A stretch of DNA of 64,000 bases from assembly GCF_021390935.1 (NCBI RefSeq), contig NZ_JAJPUI010000001.1:62001-126000 (forward strand), written 5' to 3'. The first letter of the stretch is position 1, and every line of letters begins with the position of its first letter. This stretch comes from Streptomyces sp. CC228A (GTDB taxonomy: Bacteria; Actinomycetota; Actinomycetes; Streptomycetales; Streptomycetaceae). Position numbers and translations under genes: made by a program. Below are positions 1 through 9,251 of the stretch, piece by piece. The notes beneath the pieces are model-generated. The model saw only the letters and a list, made by a program, of their open reading frames with translations, was not told where the DNA came from and made no database searches.

Positions 1-75
1 GGCACTGTGCCCCCGGTGCGGCGGGCGGACGGGGCGTCGCGCCCACCGTTCGACCGTAAGTCCGCGGCTGACACC

Positions 76-689
76 TCACCACTCGAACGGCGGCAGGTCC
101 CGGCACGCGTAGGTGAAGGTGACGCTCGCGGTGTGGCGGCTGGGGCTGAGGACTTCGAGCTCGGCGCGGGCGCGGTGGGTCCCCTGGCCGGTGAAGGACC
201 ACAGCAGGTGCAGCCGCGCCTCGCGCTGGCCCCGCCGCAGCCGCTCCGTGAGCACCGCGGAGCGGGAGCCGTCGCTGCGCAGCCAGCGGTAGGTGAGCGT
301 GCCGGGCCGCCCGTCGGTCCGTACGACGCCGACGATGTCGGCGCGGCCGCCGCAGCCGCCCTCGGGGGCGACGACGCCGTCCGTGCGGGCCGCGACGTCG
401 CGGATCGCGACGGTGGGGCCGAACCGCTGCCAGGCGAGGAACGCGAGGACGCAGAGCAGGGCCAGGGCGGGCAGCGCGAAGCGGCGGGCCTGCGAGGGCC
501 TGCGCCGCGGGCCCGCCGCCGGGGCGGCGGCGCCGGCGTGGCCGGGGGGACGGGTGGGACGCCGGGGCCGAAGCGCAGGACGGTGGTCAGGGGCCGGGTG
601 GCGCCCTCCGGGGGTGGCGGCGCGGGGTGCTCGACCCAGTGGCTGGCGAGTTCGGTGGCGCTGTAGTCGTCGTCGGGGCGGTCGTTCAT
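76..689 (-). CDS. single-pass membrane protein with Ig-like extracytoplasmic domain (apparent frameshift)
   Basis: Start ATG overlaps the stop of the upstream kinase gene by four bases (ATGA), which suggests translational coupling. The N-terminus is acidic then proline-rich (MNDRPDDDYSATEL), followed by a basic stretch, one hydrophobic helix (LPALALLCVLAFLAW), and a beta-rich exported domain with two Cys that ends ACRDLPPFEW-stop. The N-terminus and the helix lie in different frames, and the span (614 nt) is not a multiple of three, so one base is gained or lost in the GC-rich run around 480-600. The exported domain resembles in layout the C-terminal domain of the neighbouring kinase, so the pair may sense the same signal. 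No enzymatic motif is visible and the function is unknown. Confidence 0.6.
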
Positions 690-2436
690 CGCAGCTCGCA
701 CCGGCGGGTGGGGAGGTGCGCGGAGGAGCCGCCGCCGTCGGCCGCGGGCTCGGTGGAGACCCTGACGTGCCAGTAGCAGGCGGTGCTCCGGAAGGCGTGG
801 TCCACGGTCAGGGTGTAGCGGGTGGAGCCGCTGTACCGGTAGGTGCGGGTGGCGCCGTCCTGCGTCGTGGCGCCGCCGAGGCCGTCGCTCGCCGCCCAGG
901 TGACGGTGAGGACGACGGGGCCTGGGCCGTCGGTGGCGATGTCGACGGTGGCGGTGGCGGTGGTGCGGCCCGTCTGGCGGAAGCCGCTGACGGTGGCGGC
1001 CTTGACGCGGGGCGGCGCCGGTGCGGTCGGGGCCTCGGGCTCCGCGGTCCCGCCGGGCCGCTGCGGGGTGGCGGAGGGTGACGGGCCCGTGCCGGGGGAC
1101 GGCGGTGCGAGGGTGGACGGGCCGCCGGACACGGCGGGGGACGGGCCGGGGCCCCCGGGCTCCGCCGGGTCGCCGGTGCCGGGCGTGCCGGGGCCGCCCG
1201 GGGACGGGGGCTGGTGCGGGCCGGGGCTGTCCTCCCCGCGCCGCCCGGGCTCGCCGGGCCCGAGGGGCTGCCCGGCGCGGACGGGGAGGCGGCGGACGGG
1301 GAAGCTGCGGCGGACGGGGCAGGGACCGGCCCCGCCGGTGCGGCGCCGACCGGGGCGACGCTGGTCGTGGCGGCGGCGGCCGGGAGCGCGGGGCCGCCGG
1401 AGGCGGTCCCGGCGGGCGCGGGTGCGACGAGAACGAGCAGTGCCAGCAGCAGGACCGCGCACAGGGCGCCGATGGCGGGGCCGTTCGGCAGCCACGACTG
1501 CCACCCGGCCGCGTCGCCGGGGCCGAACGCGGTGGAGGCGACGTCGGTCGCGCTCTCGGCCCGGTCGCCCGCCGAGGGGAACAGCAGCGGCAGCAGTGCG
1601 GCCAGGGCGGCCAGCCTGCCCCGGCCGCGCTCCTCCCACGCGGGTCCGTACGCGGCCGCGGCGAGCCGCTCCAGCTCCGCCACGAACGCCGCCGCCTCCC
1701 GGGGCCGGTCCTCCGGGGCCTTGGCCAGGCCGGCGCGCACCAGGGGCAGGAGCGGCGCGGGCACGCCCTCCTCGGGGACGGGGTCCTCCAGGTGGCGCAG
1801 GGCCAGTTCGGCGAAGTTCCCGGCGGTGAAGGGCTTGCGGCCGGTGAGGCACTCGTAGAAGGTCGCGGTCGCGGCGTACACGTCGGCGGCGGGCGAGGCG
1901 GGAGCGCCGGCCCACTGCTCGGGAGCCATGTACGCGGGGGTCCCGGCGGCCGGGCCGGTGGCGCCGTGCCCCGCGGCGATCCCGAAGTCGACGAGCTTCG
2001 AGGCGCCGTCCGCGGTGACCAGCACGTTCTCGGGCTTGTAGTCCCGGTGGACGACCCCGGACGCGTGGGCGGCGGCGAGCCCCAGCAGCGAGCCCTTGAG
2101 GACGGTGAGGGCGGCCTCCGGGCCGACGGGCCCGTGCTCGCGCAGCAGGGCGCGCAGGGCGACGCCGTCGACCAGCTCCATGACGATGGCGGCGCCGTCC
2201 GGGCCCTCCACGTATTCGTACAGCCGCACGACGTACGGCGACTCCAGTGCGCCCAGCAGGCGGGCCTCGCCGCGGAAGGTGTGCAGGAAGCCCGGATCGG
2301 TGCGCAGGCTCTCGCTCAGGTGCTTGACGGCGACGGGCACCCCGGTCCCGTGGTGGACGGCGCGCACCACGCGTCCGCTCGCACCCGAGCCCAGTTCGCG
2401 GACCTCGGTGTAGCCGGGCACCGTCCACGTGTGCAT
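686..2436 (-). CDS. transmembrane Ser/Thr protein kinase with extracytoplasmic beta domain (apparent frameshift)
   Basis: Eukaryotic-type kinase with the motifs in order: glycine loop LGSGASGRVV, ATP lysine VAVKHL, catalytic loop VVHRDYKPENVLV, metal-binding DFG, activation segment end MAPEQ. A single transmembrane helix (IGALCAVLLLALLVLVAP) follows near residue 330, then a long Pro/Ser/Gly linker and an exported Ig-like domain ending LPTRRCELR. Kinase plus helix and the exported domain are in different frames; the switch lies in the Pro-rich linker near 1210-1290, so a one-base indel is likely (1,751 nt is not divisible by three). Begins MHTWTVPGYTEVRELG. Substrates are unknown. The divergent SpoIIE phosphatase suggests a phosphorylation-based signalling neighbourhood. 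Confidence 0.8.
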
Positions 2437-2622
2437 GCTGCCTCCCCACCCCGCTGCGGCTGTCCCCCAGAGGGACACGTTCCGGCCACGCGCGGTTCCC
2501 GCCCGGCCGGTGGGGACGTCCGCCCCGGGCCGGTCGGGGCGAGGGGCTGCGGTGCGTGCCGGGGCCGGGCGTGCGATGCGCGCGGTCGCCGGGGGCGGGC
2601 GCCCGGTGTTAGAAAGGGGTGT

Positions 2623-5349
2623 ATGAGGGGCATCAGCGGTCGTCTCGGGCGAGCCGGACGCCAGGGGCGGCTGCTGGGGGTGCGCAGCGTCGCCGGACAG
2701 GTGCTCTTCCTCCAGACCATCGTCGCGGTGGTGCTGATCACCGCCGCGATCGTGGCGCTCGCCTTCCACACACGCGAGGACGGCGAGGAGGTGGCGCAGA
2801 ACCGGGCCCTGGCCGCGGCGGAGGCCTTCTCGGACGCGCCCGGCACCCTCGACGCGCTGCGGTCGGAGAACCCCGGGGCGCTGCTCCAGCCCGCCACCGT
2901 GCGGGCCGCCGTCGGGTCGGGACTGGACTTCATCGTGGTGATGAGCCCGGAGGGTGAGCGGCTGGCCGACAGCGATCCCGAGCTGGTCGGCACGCGCGCC
3001 GAGGGCGTGGAGCGGGCGGCGGCAGGCGAGCCCTTCACGGAGATCTACGAGGGCGAGCCGGAGGACGCGGCGCGGGCGGTCGTCCCCGTCATCGACGACG
3101 AGGGCCGGGTGGTGGGCCTGGTGGCGGCCGGGGTGGGGATCGGCAGCGTCGGGCAGGCGGTGGACCGGCAGCTCCCGGTGTTCCTGGGCGCGGGAGCGGC
3201 CGCGCTGCTCCTGGCGACACTGAGCGCGTCGCTGGTGAGCCGGCGGCTGCGGCGGCAGACGCGGGGCCTCGGGCCCGCGGAGATGACCCGGATGTACGAG
3301 CACCACGACGCGGTGCTGCACGCGGTGCGGGAAGGCGTCCTGATCGTCACAGGGGGCCGGCTGACGCTCGCGAACGACGAGGCGCGGCGGCTGCTCGGCC
3401 TGCCGGCCGACGCGGAGGGCCGCCGGGTGGGCGAGCTGGCGCTGGCGCCGGACACGGCTCGGCTGCTGACCTCGGGGCGTTCGGTGACGGACGAGGTGCA
3501 CCTGGCGGGCGACCGGCTGCTGGCGGTCAGCACCCGGTCCACGGACCCGTACGGCGGGCTGCCGGGAACGGTGGCGACGCTCCGGGACACCACGGAGCTG
3601 CGGGCGCTGTCCGGGGTGGCCGAGGTGGCCCGCGAGCGGCTGACGCTGCTGTACGAGGCGGGGGTGCGGATCGGGACGACGCTGGACGTGGCGCGCACGG
3701 CGGAGGAGCTCGCGGAGGTGGTGGTGCCGCGCTTCGCGGACTTCGCGTCCGTGGAGCTGCTGGACCCGGTGCTGCGCGGCGAGGAGCCGACGGAGCAGGC
3801 GACGGCGATGCGGCGGACGGCGGTGGTCGGGGCGCGGGACGACCATCCGCTCCAACCGGTCGGGGACCCGATCAGCTTCGCGGAGCCGACGACGCCGATG
3901 GCGGCCGCCCTGGCGACCGGCCGGGCCGTGCTGGAGGCCGACCTGCGGGTGGCGCCGGGCTGGCGGGCGCAGGACCCGGCGGGCGCCGACGCGGCGCTGC
4001 GGTACGGGATCCACTCGCTGGTCACCGTGCCACTCCAGGCGCGGGGGGTGGTGGTCGGCATGGCGAACTTCTGGCGGGCGGCCGGCTCGGAGCCGTTCGA
4101 GGAGGAGGATCTGGCGTTCGCCGAGGAGCTCGCGGCGCGCGCGGCGGTGGCCATCGACAACGCGCGCAGGTTCACCCGGGAGCACACGATGGCGGTGACC
4201 CTGCAGCGGAGCCTGCTGCCGCGGGTGCTTCCGGAGCAGGACGCGGTCGAGATCGCGTACCGCTACCTTCCGGCGCAGGCGGGCGTGGGCGGCGACTGGT
4301 TCGACGTGATCCCGCTGCCCGGGGCGCGGGTGGCGCTGGTCGTCGGGGACGTCGTCGGGCACGGACTGCACGCGGCGGCGACGATGGGGCGGCTGCGCAC
4401 GGCCGTGCACAACTTCTCGGCGCTGGACCTGCCGCCGGACGAGCTGCTGGGCTACCTGGACGAGCTGGTGGCGCGGATCGACGAAGAGGAGGAGGACGAG
4501 GAGGCCGCGGGCATCACCGGCGCGACCTGCCTGTACGCGGTGTACGACCCCGCTTCGGGCAGCTGCTGCATGGCCACCGCGGGCCACTACGCCCCGGCGG
4601 TGGTGCGGCCGGACGGCTCGGTGGAGTACCCGGAGGTGCCGGTCTTCCCGCCGCTGGGGCTGGGCGGCGGCCCGTTCGAGAACTACGAGACGCGGCTGCC
4701 CGAGGGCAGCCGGCTGGTGCTGTACACCGACGGGCTGATCGAGAACCGGCAGCGGGACGTGGACACCGGTCTGCGGCTGCTGGGCGGCACCCTCGCGGAC
4801 GGCGGGTCGCGCAGCCCGGAGGAGACCTGCCGGGCCCTGGTCGACGCGATGCTGCCGACGCACCGCAGCGACGACATCGCGCTGCTGGTGGCCCGTACGC
4901 GCCTGCTGGAGGAGGACCGGGTCGCGGACTGGGACGTCCCCCGGGACCCGGCGGCGGTGGCGCCGATCCGGGCGGCGTGCGGGCGGCAGCTGGAGCGGTG
5001 GGGGCTCGGGGACATCGGCTTCACCACGGAGCTGATGCTGAGCGAACTGATCACCAACGCCATCCGGTACGGCTCCGAGCCCATCCATGTGCGCCTGCTG
5101 CGCGACCGCGCGTTGATCTGCGAGGTGTCGGACGGCAGCAGCACGTCCCCGCACCTGCGCAGGGCCGCGACGACGGACGAGGGCGGACGGGGGCTGTTCC
5201 TGGTGTCGCAGTTCGCGGGGCGCTGGGGGACGCGGTACACGGAGAGCGGCAAGGTGATGTGGACGGAGCAGCCGCTCACGGGCGGGGCGCAGCCGCCGGT
5301 GGCGTCGCTGTTCGGGGATCTGGAGGGGCTGGAGGACGCGGCGTGGTGA
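2623..5349 (+). CDS. sensor SpoIIE-type PP2C phosphatase with PAS, GAF and anti-sigma ATPase domains
   Basis: 908 aa. Order: N-terminal membrane helix, ~130-aa extracytoplasmic sensor, second helix (~185-205), PAS-like segment, GAF domain (~330-500), SpoIIE/PP2C phosphatase (GGDWFDVIPL, GDVVGHGLHAAATM, YTDGLIE, DDIALL) and C-terminal HATPase_c of the RsbW kind (N box MLSELITNAIRYGS, G box DEGGRGLFLV). Such proteins dephosphorylate an anti-sigma-factor antagonist while the ATPase domain can act as anti-sigma kinase. The ATG follows an AAAGGGG ribosome site at 2614-2620. The family is abundant in Streptomyces stress and development signalling. No partner STAS or sigma gene is adjacent. Confidence 0.9.
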   Translation: MRGISGRLGRAGRQGRLLGVRSVAGQVLFLQTIVAVVLITAAIVALAFHTREDGEEVAQNRALAAAEAFSDAPGTLDALRSENPGALLQPATVRAAVGSGLDFIVVMSPEGERLADSDPELVGTRAEGVERAAAGEPFTEIYEGEPEDAARAVVPVIDDEGRVVGLVAAGVGIGSVGQAVDRQLPVFLGAGAAALLLATLSASLVSRRLRRQTRGLGPAEMTRMYEHHDAVLHAVREGVLIVTGGRLTLANDEARRLLGLPADAEGRRVGELALAPDTARLLTSGRSVTDEVHLAGDRLLAVSTRSTDPYGGLPGTVATLRDTTELRALSGVAEVARERLTLLYEAGVRIGTTLDVARTAEELAEVVVPRFADFASVELLDPVLRGEEPTEQATAMRRTAVVGARDDHPLQPVGDPISFAEPTTPMAAALATGRAVLEADLRVAPGWRAQDPAGADAALRYGIHSLVTVPLQARGVVVGMANFWRAAGSEPFEEEDLAFAEELAARAAVAIDNARRFTREHTMAVTLQRSLLPRVLPEQDAVEIAYRYLPAQAGVGGDWFDVIPLPGARVALVVGDVVGHGLHAAATMGRLRTAVHNFSALDLPPDELLGYLDELVARIDEEEEDEEAAGITGATCLYAVYDPASGSCCMATAGHYAPAVVRPDGSVEYPEVPVFPPLGLGGGPFENYETRLPEGSRLVLYTDGLIENRQRDVDTGLRLLGGTLADGGSRSPEETCRALVDAMLPTHRSDDIALLVARTRLLEEDRVADWDVPRDPAAVAPIRAACGRQLERWGLGDIGFTTELMLSELITNAIRYGSEPIHVRLLRDRALICEVSDGSSTSPHLRRAATTDEGGRGLFLVSQFAGRWGTRYTESGKVMWTEQPLTGGAQPPVASLFGDLEGLEDAAW

Positions 5350-6169
5350 CCCCGCGGCGCGGGGCCGCGGCGCCCGGCCACGAAGGCCGGTGGGACGGCA
5401 CCGGAGCACGGCGGGGCTGCGCCCGGGCCCTTGGCCGACCGGTCCGGCGCACGTGCGGCCGCCGGGACCCGGGCGGAGGGGTGAGGCGCGGTCCCGGCAC
5501 GTGAGGGGCCACGTGCGCTGCCCTCCCGCACCGCGGGCGGGCGTGCCGTGCAGAGGACGCGGGGGTGTTGCCGGCCGGTCCCCACGTGCCGGGCGGGGAG
5601 CCCGCTCCGGCCGCCCTCCGCGCGACGGGAAGGCGCACCCGTCGGAGCACGCGCGGCATGGGGCGCGCCGGTCCCCACCTGCCGGGCGAGGCGAGCGCGC
5701 TCCGGTCACCCTCCACGGACGGGCAGACGTGCCGTGCGGAGCACACGCGGGAGTGTTCACCCTCCCGCGCGCCGGGCGAGGAGCCCGCTCCGACCGCCCT
5801 CCGCGCGGCGGGAAGGCGCACCCGTCGGAGCACGCGCGGCATGGGGCAGGCCGGTCCCCGCGTGCCGGGCGAGGCGAGCGCGCTCCGGTCACCCTCCGCG
5901 CGGGGGCGCACCTGCCGCGCACAGGGCACGCGGTCGGTGCTTGCGTGCCGGGCGAGGCGGCCCCGCGGGCGTCGCGGTCGGCCGGCCGCACCGGTTCAGG
6001 CGCTGCCCGGCAGCCGTCCGTCCGGGCGCGGCGCGGGCAGGGGCGGGCAGCGCCGAACCGGCCGAATCGCGACGCGTTGGCCGAGGACGCCTCCGCCGGC
6101 CGGGTGAGGTGCCCGTACACACCGCGTCGCCGTGCCGGGAGTCGGTGCCGTCCTCGCGATCATGCCACC
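5350..6169. other. 820-bp intergenic region with a 182-bp tandem duplication
   Basis: No convincing gene: every long reading frame across it is biased by the repeat and lacks a ribosome site or recognisable domain. It holds the tandem repeat described separately (5547-5910). The last ~60 bp before 6170 would contain the promoter of the deaminase gene. Confidence 0.6.
5547..5910. repeat. two tandem copies of a ~182-bp unit
   Basis: 5589-5713 and 5771-5895 match over about 125 bp with few differences, offset exactly 182 bp. Similarity, weaker, extends upstream (GCCGTGC...GCGGG...GTGTT near 5547 and 5729), so the whole 182-bp unit appears duplicated head to tail. Both copies carry the core GGAAGGCGCACCCGTCGGAG. 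Function unknown. Confidence 0.8.
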
Positions 6170-7780
6170 GTGACTCTCCCCCACCGCCGTTTCGCGCACC
6201 GGCCCCGGACTCTGCTCCCGGCCGGCCTCGGCGCCCTGAGCGCCCTGTCCCTGCTGCCCGCCTCCCTGGGCGCCGCCCAGCCCGCCGCCGCGGCCGCCCC
6301 GCCGGCGCCGCCCCGGCACACCACCCCCGCGGAGGCCCGTACCGCCGCGCACCTGGAGTCGCTGCGGGACGACCCGGACCGGCTGCGGGCCTTCTTCCGG
6401 GCCCTGCCCAAGGGCGGCGACCTGCACAACCACCTGTCGGGCGCGGTCTCCACGGAGTATCTGATCCGGCTCGCCGGCGAGGACGGTCTGTGCGTCGAGG
6501 AGGCGACGATGACGGCCGTCGCCCCGCCGTGCGGCCCGGGCCGGCGGCCGGCCGCCGACGCCCGGACCGACCGGGCGTTCCACGACGCGCTGCTGCGCGC
6601 CTGGTCGATGGAGGACTTCCCGGCCGGGGAGTCGGGGCACGACCACTTCTTCGCCACGTTCGGGAAGTTCGGCGAGGTGACGTGGCGTCACCCCGGCAAG
6701 ATCCTCGCCGAGGTGGCCGACTCGGTGGTGCGGCAGAACCAGTTCTACCTGGAGACGATGGCCACCCCGGCGTCCCAGGGCGCCAGGGAGCTGGCCGCGA
6801 AGGTCGGCTGGGACGCCGACCTCGACCGGCTGCACCGCAAGCTGCTGGCGGACGGCGGCCTCGACCGGCTGGTGGCCGAGGCGCGCAGGGAGGCGGACGC
6901 CGCGCACGCCGAGTTCCGCGACACGGCCCGCTGCGGCACGGACCGCCCCGCACCGGGCTGCCGGCTGCTGGTGCGCTGGATCTCCCAGGTCTCCCGCAAC
7001 AGCGCGCCCGAGCGGGTGTTCACGCAGATGGCCCTCGGCCTGCGGCTCGCCTCCCGCGACGACCGCTTCGTGGCCGTCAACCTCGTGCAGCCGGAGGACG
7101 GGGAGATCTCCCTGCGGGACTACCGGCTCCACATGCGCATGCTGGACTACCTGCACCGCCAGTACCCGGAAGCCCACATCACGCTCCACGCGGGCGAACT
7201 GTGGCCGGGCCTGGTGAAGCCCGAGCACCTGACGTTCCACATCAACGACGCGGTCGGCACCGCGCACGCCGAGCGTATCGGCCACGGTGTCGACCTCGTC
7301 CACGAGGACGACTGGCAGAAGCTCGTCCGGCGGATGGCCCGCGACGAGGTGGCCGTCGAGGTGCCGTTCACGAGCAACGCGCAGATCCTCGGCGTCAAGG
7401 GCGCCGACCACCCGTTCACGGCGTACCGCGCCTACGGCGTCCCGGTGGTGCTCGCCACCGACGACCCCGGGGTGTCCCGGACGGACATCAGCCACGAGTA
7501 CCAGTACGCGTCGACCACGTACGGGCTGCGCTACCGCGAGCTGAAGGACCTCGCCCGCGCCTCCCTGGAGTACGCCTTCCTGCCCGGCCGCAGCCTGTGG
7601 CGCGGCAACCCGACGGCGCGGGGGTACGTGCCGGTCGACGCCTGCCGGGGCGCCCGGCCGGGTCTGGACAGGCCCGGCGAGGCGTGCCGGGCGCTGCTCG
7701 CCGGCAGTAGGAAGGCGGCGGTGCAGTGGCGCCAGGAGGCGGCGTTCGCCGCGTTCGAGCAGCGTTTCGGCGGCCGCTGA
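6170..7780 (+). CDS. secreted adenosine deaminase (ADGF-like)
   Basis: 536 aa from GTG. Arg-rich n-region and hydrophobic stretch (LLPAGLGALSALSLLPASLG, then an Ala-rich cleavage zone) form a signal peptide. The catalytic barrel carries the metal/active-site motifs GDLHNHLSGAV (HxH), TLHAGE (His and Glu), IGHGVDL and ATDDPGV. Length and the ~70-aa N-terminal pre-barrel segment resemble the extracellular ADGF/CECR1-type enzymes more than cytosolic Add (~340 aa). Predicted reaction: adenosine to inosine plus ammonia outside the cell, probably for nucleoside salvage. The start is uncertain because the ribosome site is weak. A very strong terminator follows. Substrate could be another adenine nucleoside. 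Confidence 0.85.
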   Translation: MTLPHRRFAHRPRTLLPAGLGALSALSLLPASLGAAQPAAAAAPPAPPRHTTPAEARTAAHLESLRDDPDRLRAFFRALPKGGDLHNHLSGAVSTEYLIRLAGEDGLCVEEATMTAVAPPCGPGRRPAADARTDRAFHDALLRAWSMEDFPAGESGHDHFFATFGKFGEVTWRHPGKILAEVADSVVRQNQFYLETMATPASQGARELAAKVGWDADLDRLHRKLLADGGLDRLVAEARREADAAHAEFRDTARCGTDRPAPGCRLLVRWISQVSRNSAPERVFTQMALGLRLASRDDRFVAVNLVQPEDGEISLRDYRLHMRMLDYLHRQYPEAHITLHAGELWPGLVKPEHLTFHINDAVGTAHAERIGHGVDLVHEDDWQKLVRRMARDEVAVEVPFTSNAQILGVKGADHPFTAYRAYGVPVVLATDDPGVSRTDISHEYQYASTTYGLRYRELKDLARASLEYAFLPGRSLWRGNPTARGYVPVDACRGARPGLDRPGEACRALLAGSRKAAVQWRQEAAFAAFEQRFGGR

Positions 7781-7819
7781 GCGGCGGCCGGTACGTGCCG
7801 CGCAGCGCGCCACCGGGAT

Positions 7820-7857
7820 CCGCACCCGCGGCGGGGTTCGCCCCGCCGCGGGTGCGG
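7820..7857 (+). terminator. strong hairpin terminator with TTCG loop
   Basis: A perfect 17-bp stem closes a TTCG tetraloop 40 bp after the deaminase stop codon. There is no T-tract, as is usual for actinobacterial terminators. Confidence 0.85.
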
Positions 7858-8004
7858 CCTGTGCGGGGGCGGTGCGCCCCCGCTCGGCAGTGCCCGGCGG
7901 CCTGACGGGAAAGGCGACGCGGCACCTGCGGCCGCACGGCAGCGGGACCCGGGGTGCGAGGCAGCGGCGGTGCTGCACGGCCCCGTGACCCGACGGCAGC
8001 ACGG

Positions 8005-8275
8005 CACGGCCCCGCAGCCGAACGGCACCACCACGCGGACCCGCAACCGCATCCCACCGCCGCACCATCCCGCGGACTCACAGCGTCCGGCACGGCCCCG
8101 CAGCCGGACGGCGGCCCCGCGCGGCCCCGCACCCGCATCCCACCGACGCACCGCCCCGCGGCCCAACAGCGGCCCGGCACCGGCCCGCAGCCGAACGGCA
8201 CCACCGCGCGGACCCCCAACCGCATCCCACCGCCGCACCGCCACGCGGCCGAACAGCGGCCTGCCACCGGCCCGT
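8005..8275. repeat. three tandem imperfect 86-87-bp repeats
   Basis: Units start at about 8005, 8091 and 8178, and a fourth truncated start is at 8265. Each carries CAC(C)GGCCCCGCAGCCG near its start and CGCATCCCACCG in the middle. A partial unit precedes at 7976. The array fills the gap between the convergent deaminase and epimerase genes; 7858-8004 holds nothing recognisable. Confidence 0.75.
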
Positions 8276-8299
8276 TGTCGATCGGCGGCCTCCCGCCGG

Positions 8300-9251
8300 T
8301 CACTTGGTCCGTGACCCTGCCGCGTGCGAAGCGCCGGACCGGGTGCCCGCCGCCACGTCCGCGAGGTGGTCGGACAGGGTGCGCCGCGGCGACCAGCCCT
8401 GCCGCCCCGCCCGGGCCGTGTCCAGGACGACGGTGCGCGCCAACTGGTCGACGGCGTACCGCGTCAGCGGCGGCTCGGCGGACGGCCGCAGCCGGCACAC
8501 CGCTTCCGCGGCGGCCGCCGCCGCGTGCGCGGCACGACGCGGGACGCGGCCGATCCGCGCCCGCACACCGTGCGCCCGCAGCACCGCCGACACCGCCTCG
8601 TTCCTGCGGTACGCGCCGGCGTCGGCGATGTTGTAGGCGCCGGGCGGCCAGTCGGCGGCCGCCAGGCACGCGTCGGTCAGGTTCTCCACCGCGGTCAGGC
8701 TCAGCTCCACGTCGGGCCCCGGCAGCAGGAGCAGCCCGCGCCGCACGCGGGCCAGCAGCCGCGGCACCAGGTGCGGGTCGCCGGCGCCGTACACCGCGCG
8801 GGGCCGCAGGACCACCGCCCCGGCGGCGAGGGCCAGCGCCTCCCCGCCGCCTTCGTCCTGCCGTACGCGTTCACCTGGCCGCGCACCGGGTGGTCCTCGG
8901 TGATCGGCGTGCGCACCGGCAGCGGGGCGTACACGCTGGCGCTGCTGACCCACACGACGGGACGGCCGGCGGCGGCCGCAGCAGCCGCGCCGTCCCGTCG
9001 ACGTTCACCGCGCGCATGACCGCCTCCGCGGCCGAACCCGGCACCGGGTCGCCGACCGCTGCCGCGCAGTGCACGACGAGGTCCGCGTCCGCCAGGTCCG
9101 GCAGGCCGGTCGCCGCGTCCCACGGGACGTGCTCCCCCACCGGGCCGGGGCGCCGGCCCACGCACAGCACCCGCGCGCCGCGGGCGGCGGCGGTGCGCGC
9201 GACGTGCGACCCGCAGAAGCCGCTGGCCCCGGTGACGGCGATGGTGGTCAT
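8300..9251 (-). CDS. NAD(P)-dependent epimerase/dehydrogenase, OleD-like (apparent frameshifts)
   Basis: Extended short-chain dehydrogenase. N-terminal Rossmann motif TGASGFCGSHVA, then VVHCAAAVGD, the catalytic region SSASVYAP and Y-x-x-x-K (YGRTK), and VLRPRAVYGAGDP typical of 3-beta-HSD/OleD-type enzymes. These three parts are in three frames, so shifts are inferred near 8980 and 8850 (952 nt is not divisible by three). Last gene of the minus-strand operon; its ATG overlaps the P450 stop by four bases. In ole-type pathways this enzyme reduces the beta-keto product of OleA to a beta-hydroxy acid. That role here is inference from the neighbours. Confidence 0.75.

Noticed and set aside
5565..6107. 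180-codon frame across the tandem repeat
   Set aside because: No ribosome site, no domain, and the apparent amino-acid repeat only reflects the DNA duplication.
808..6120. A 1,770-codon open frame on the minus strand across the kinase and phosphatase
   Set aside because: Only the kinase part has domains; the rest is low-complexity antisense to the SpoIIE gene, typical of GC-rich codon bias.
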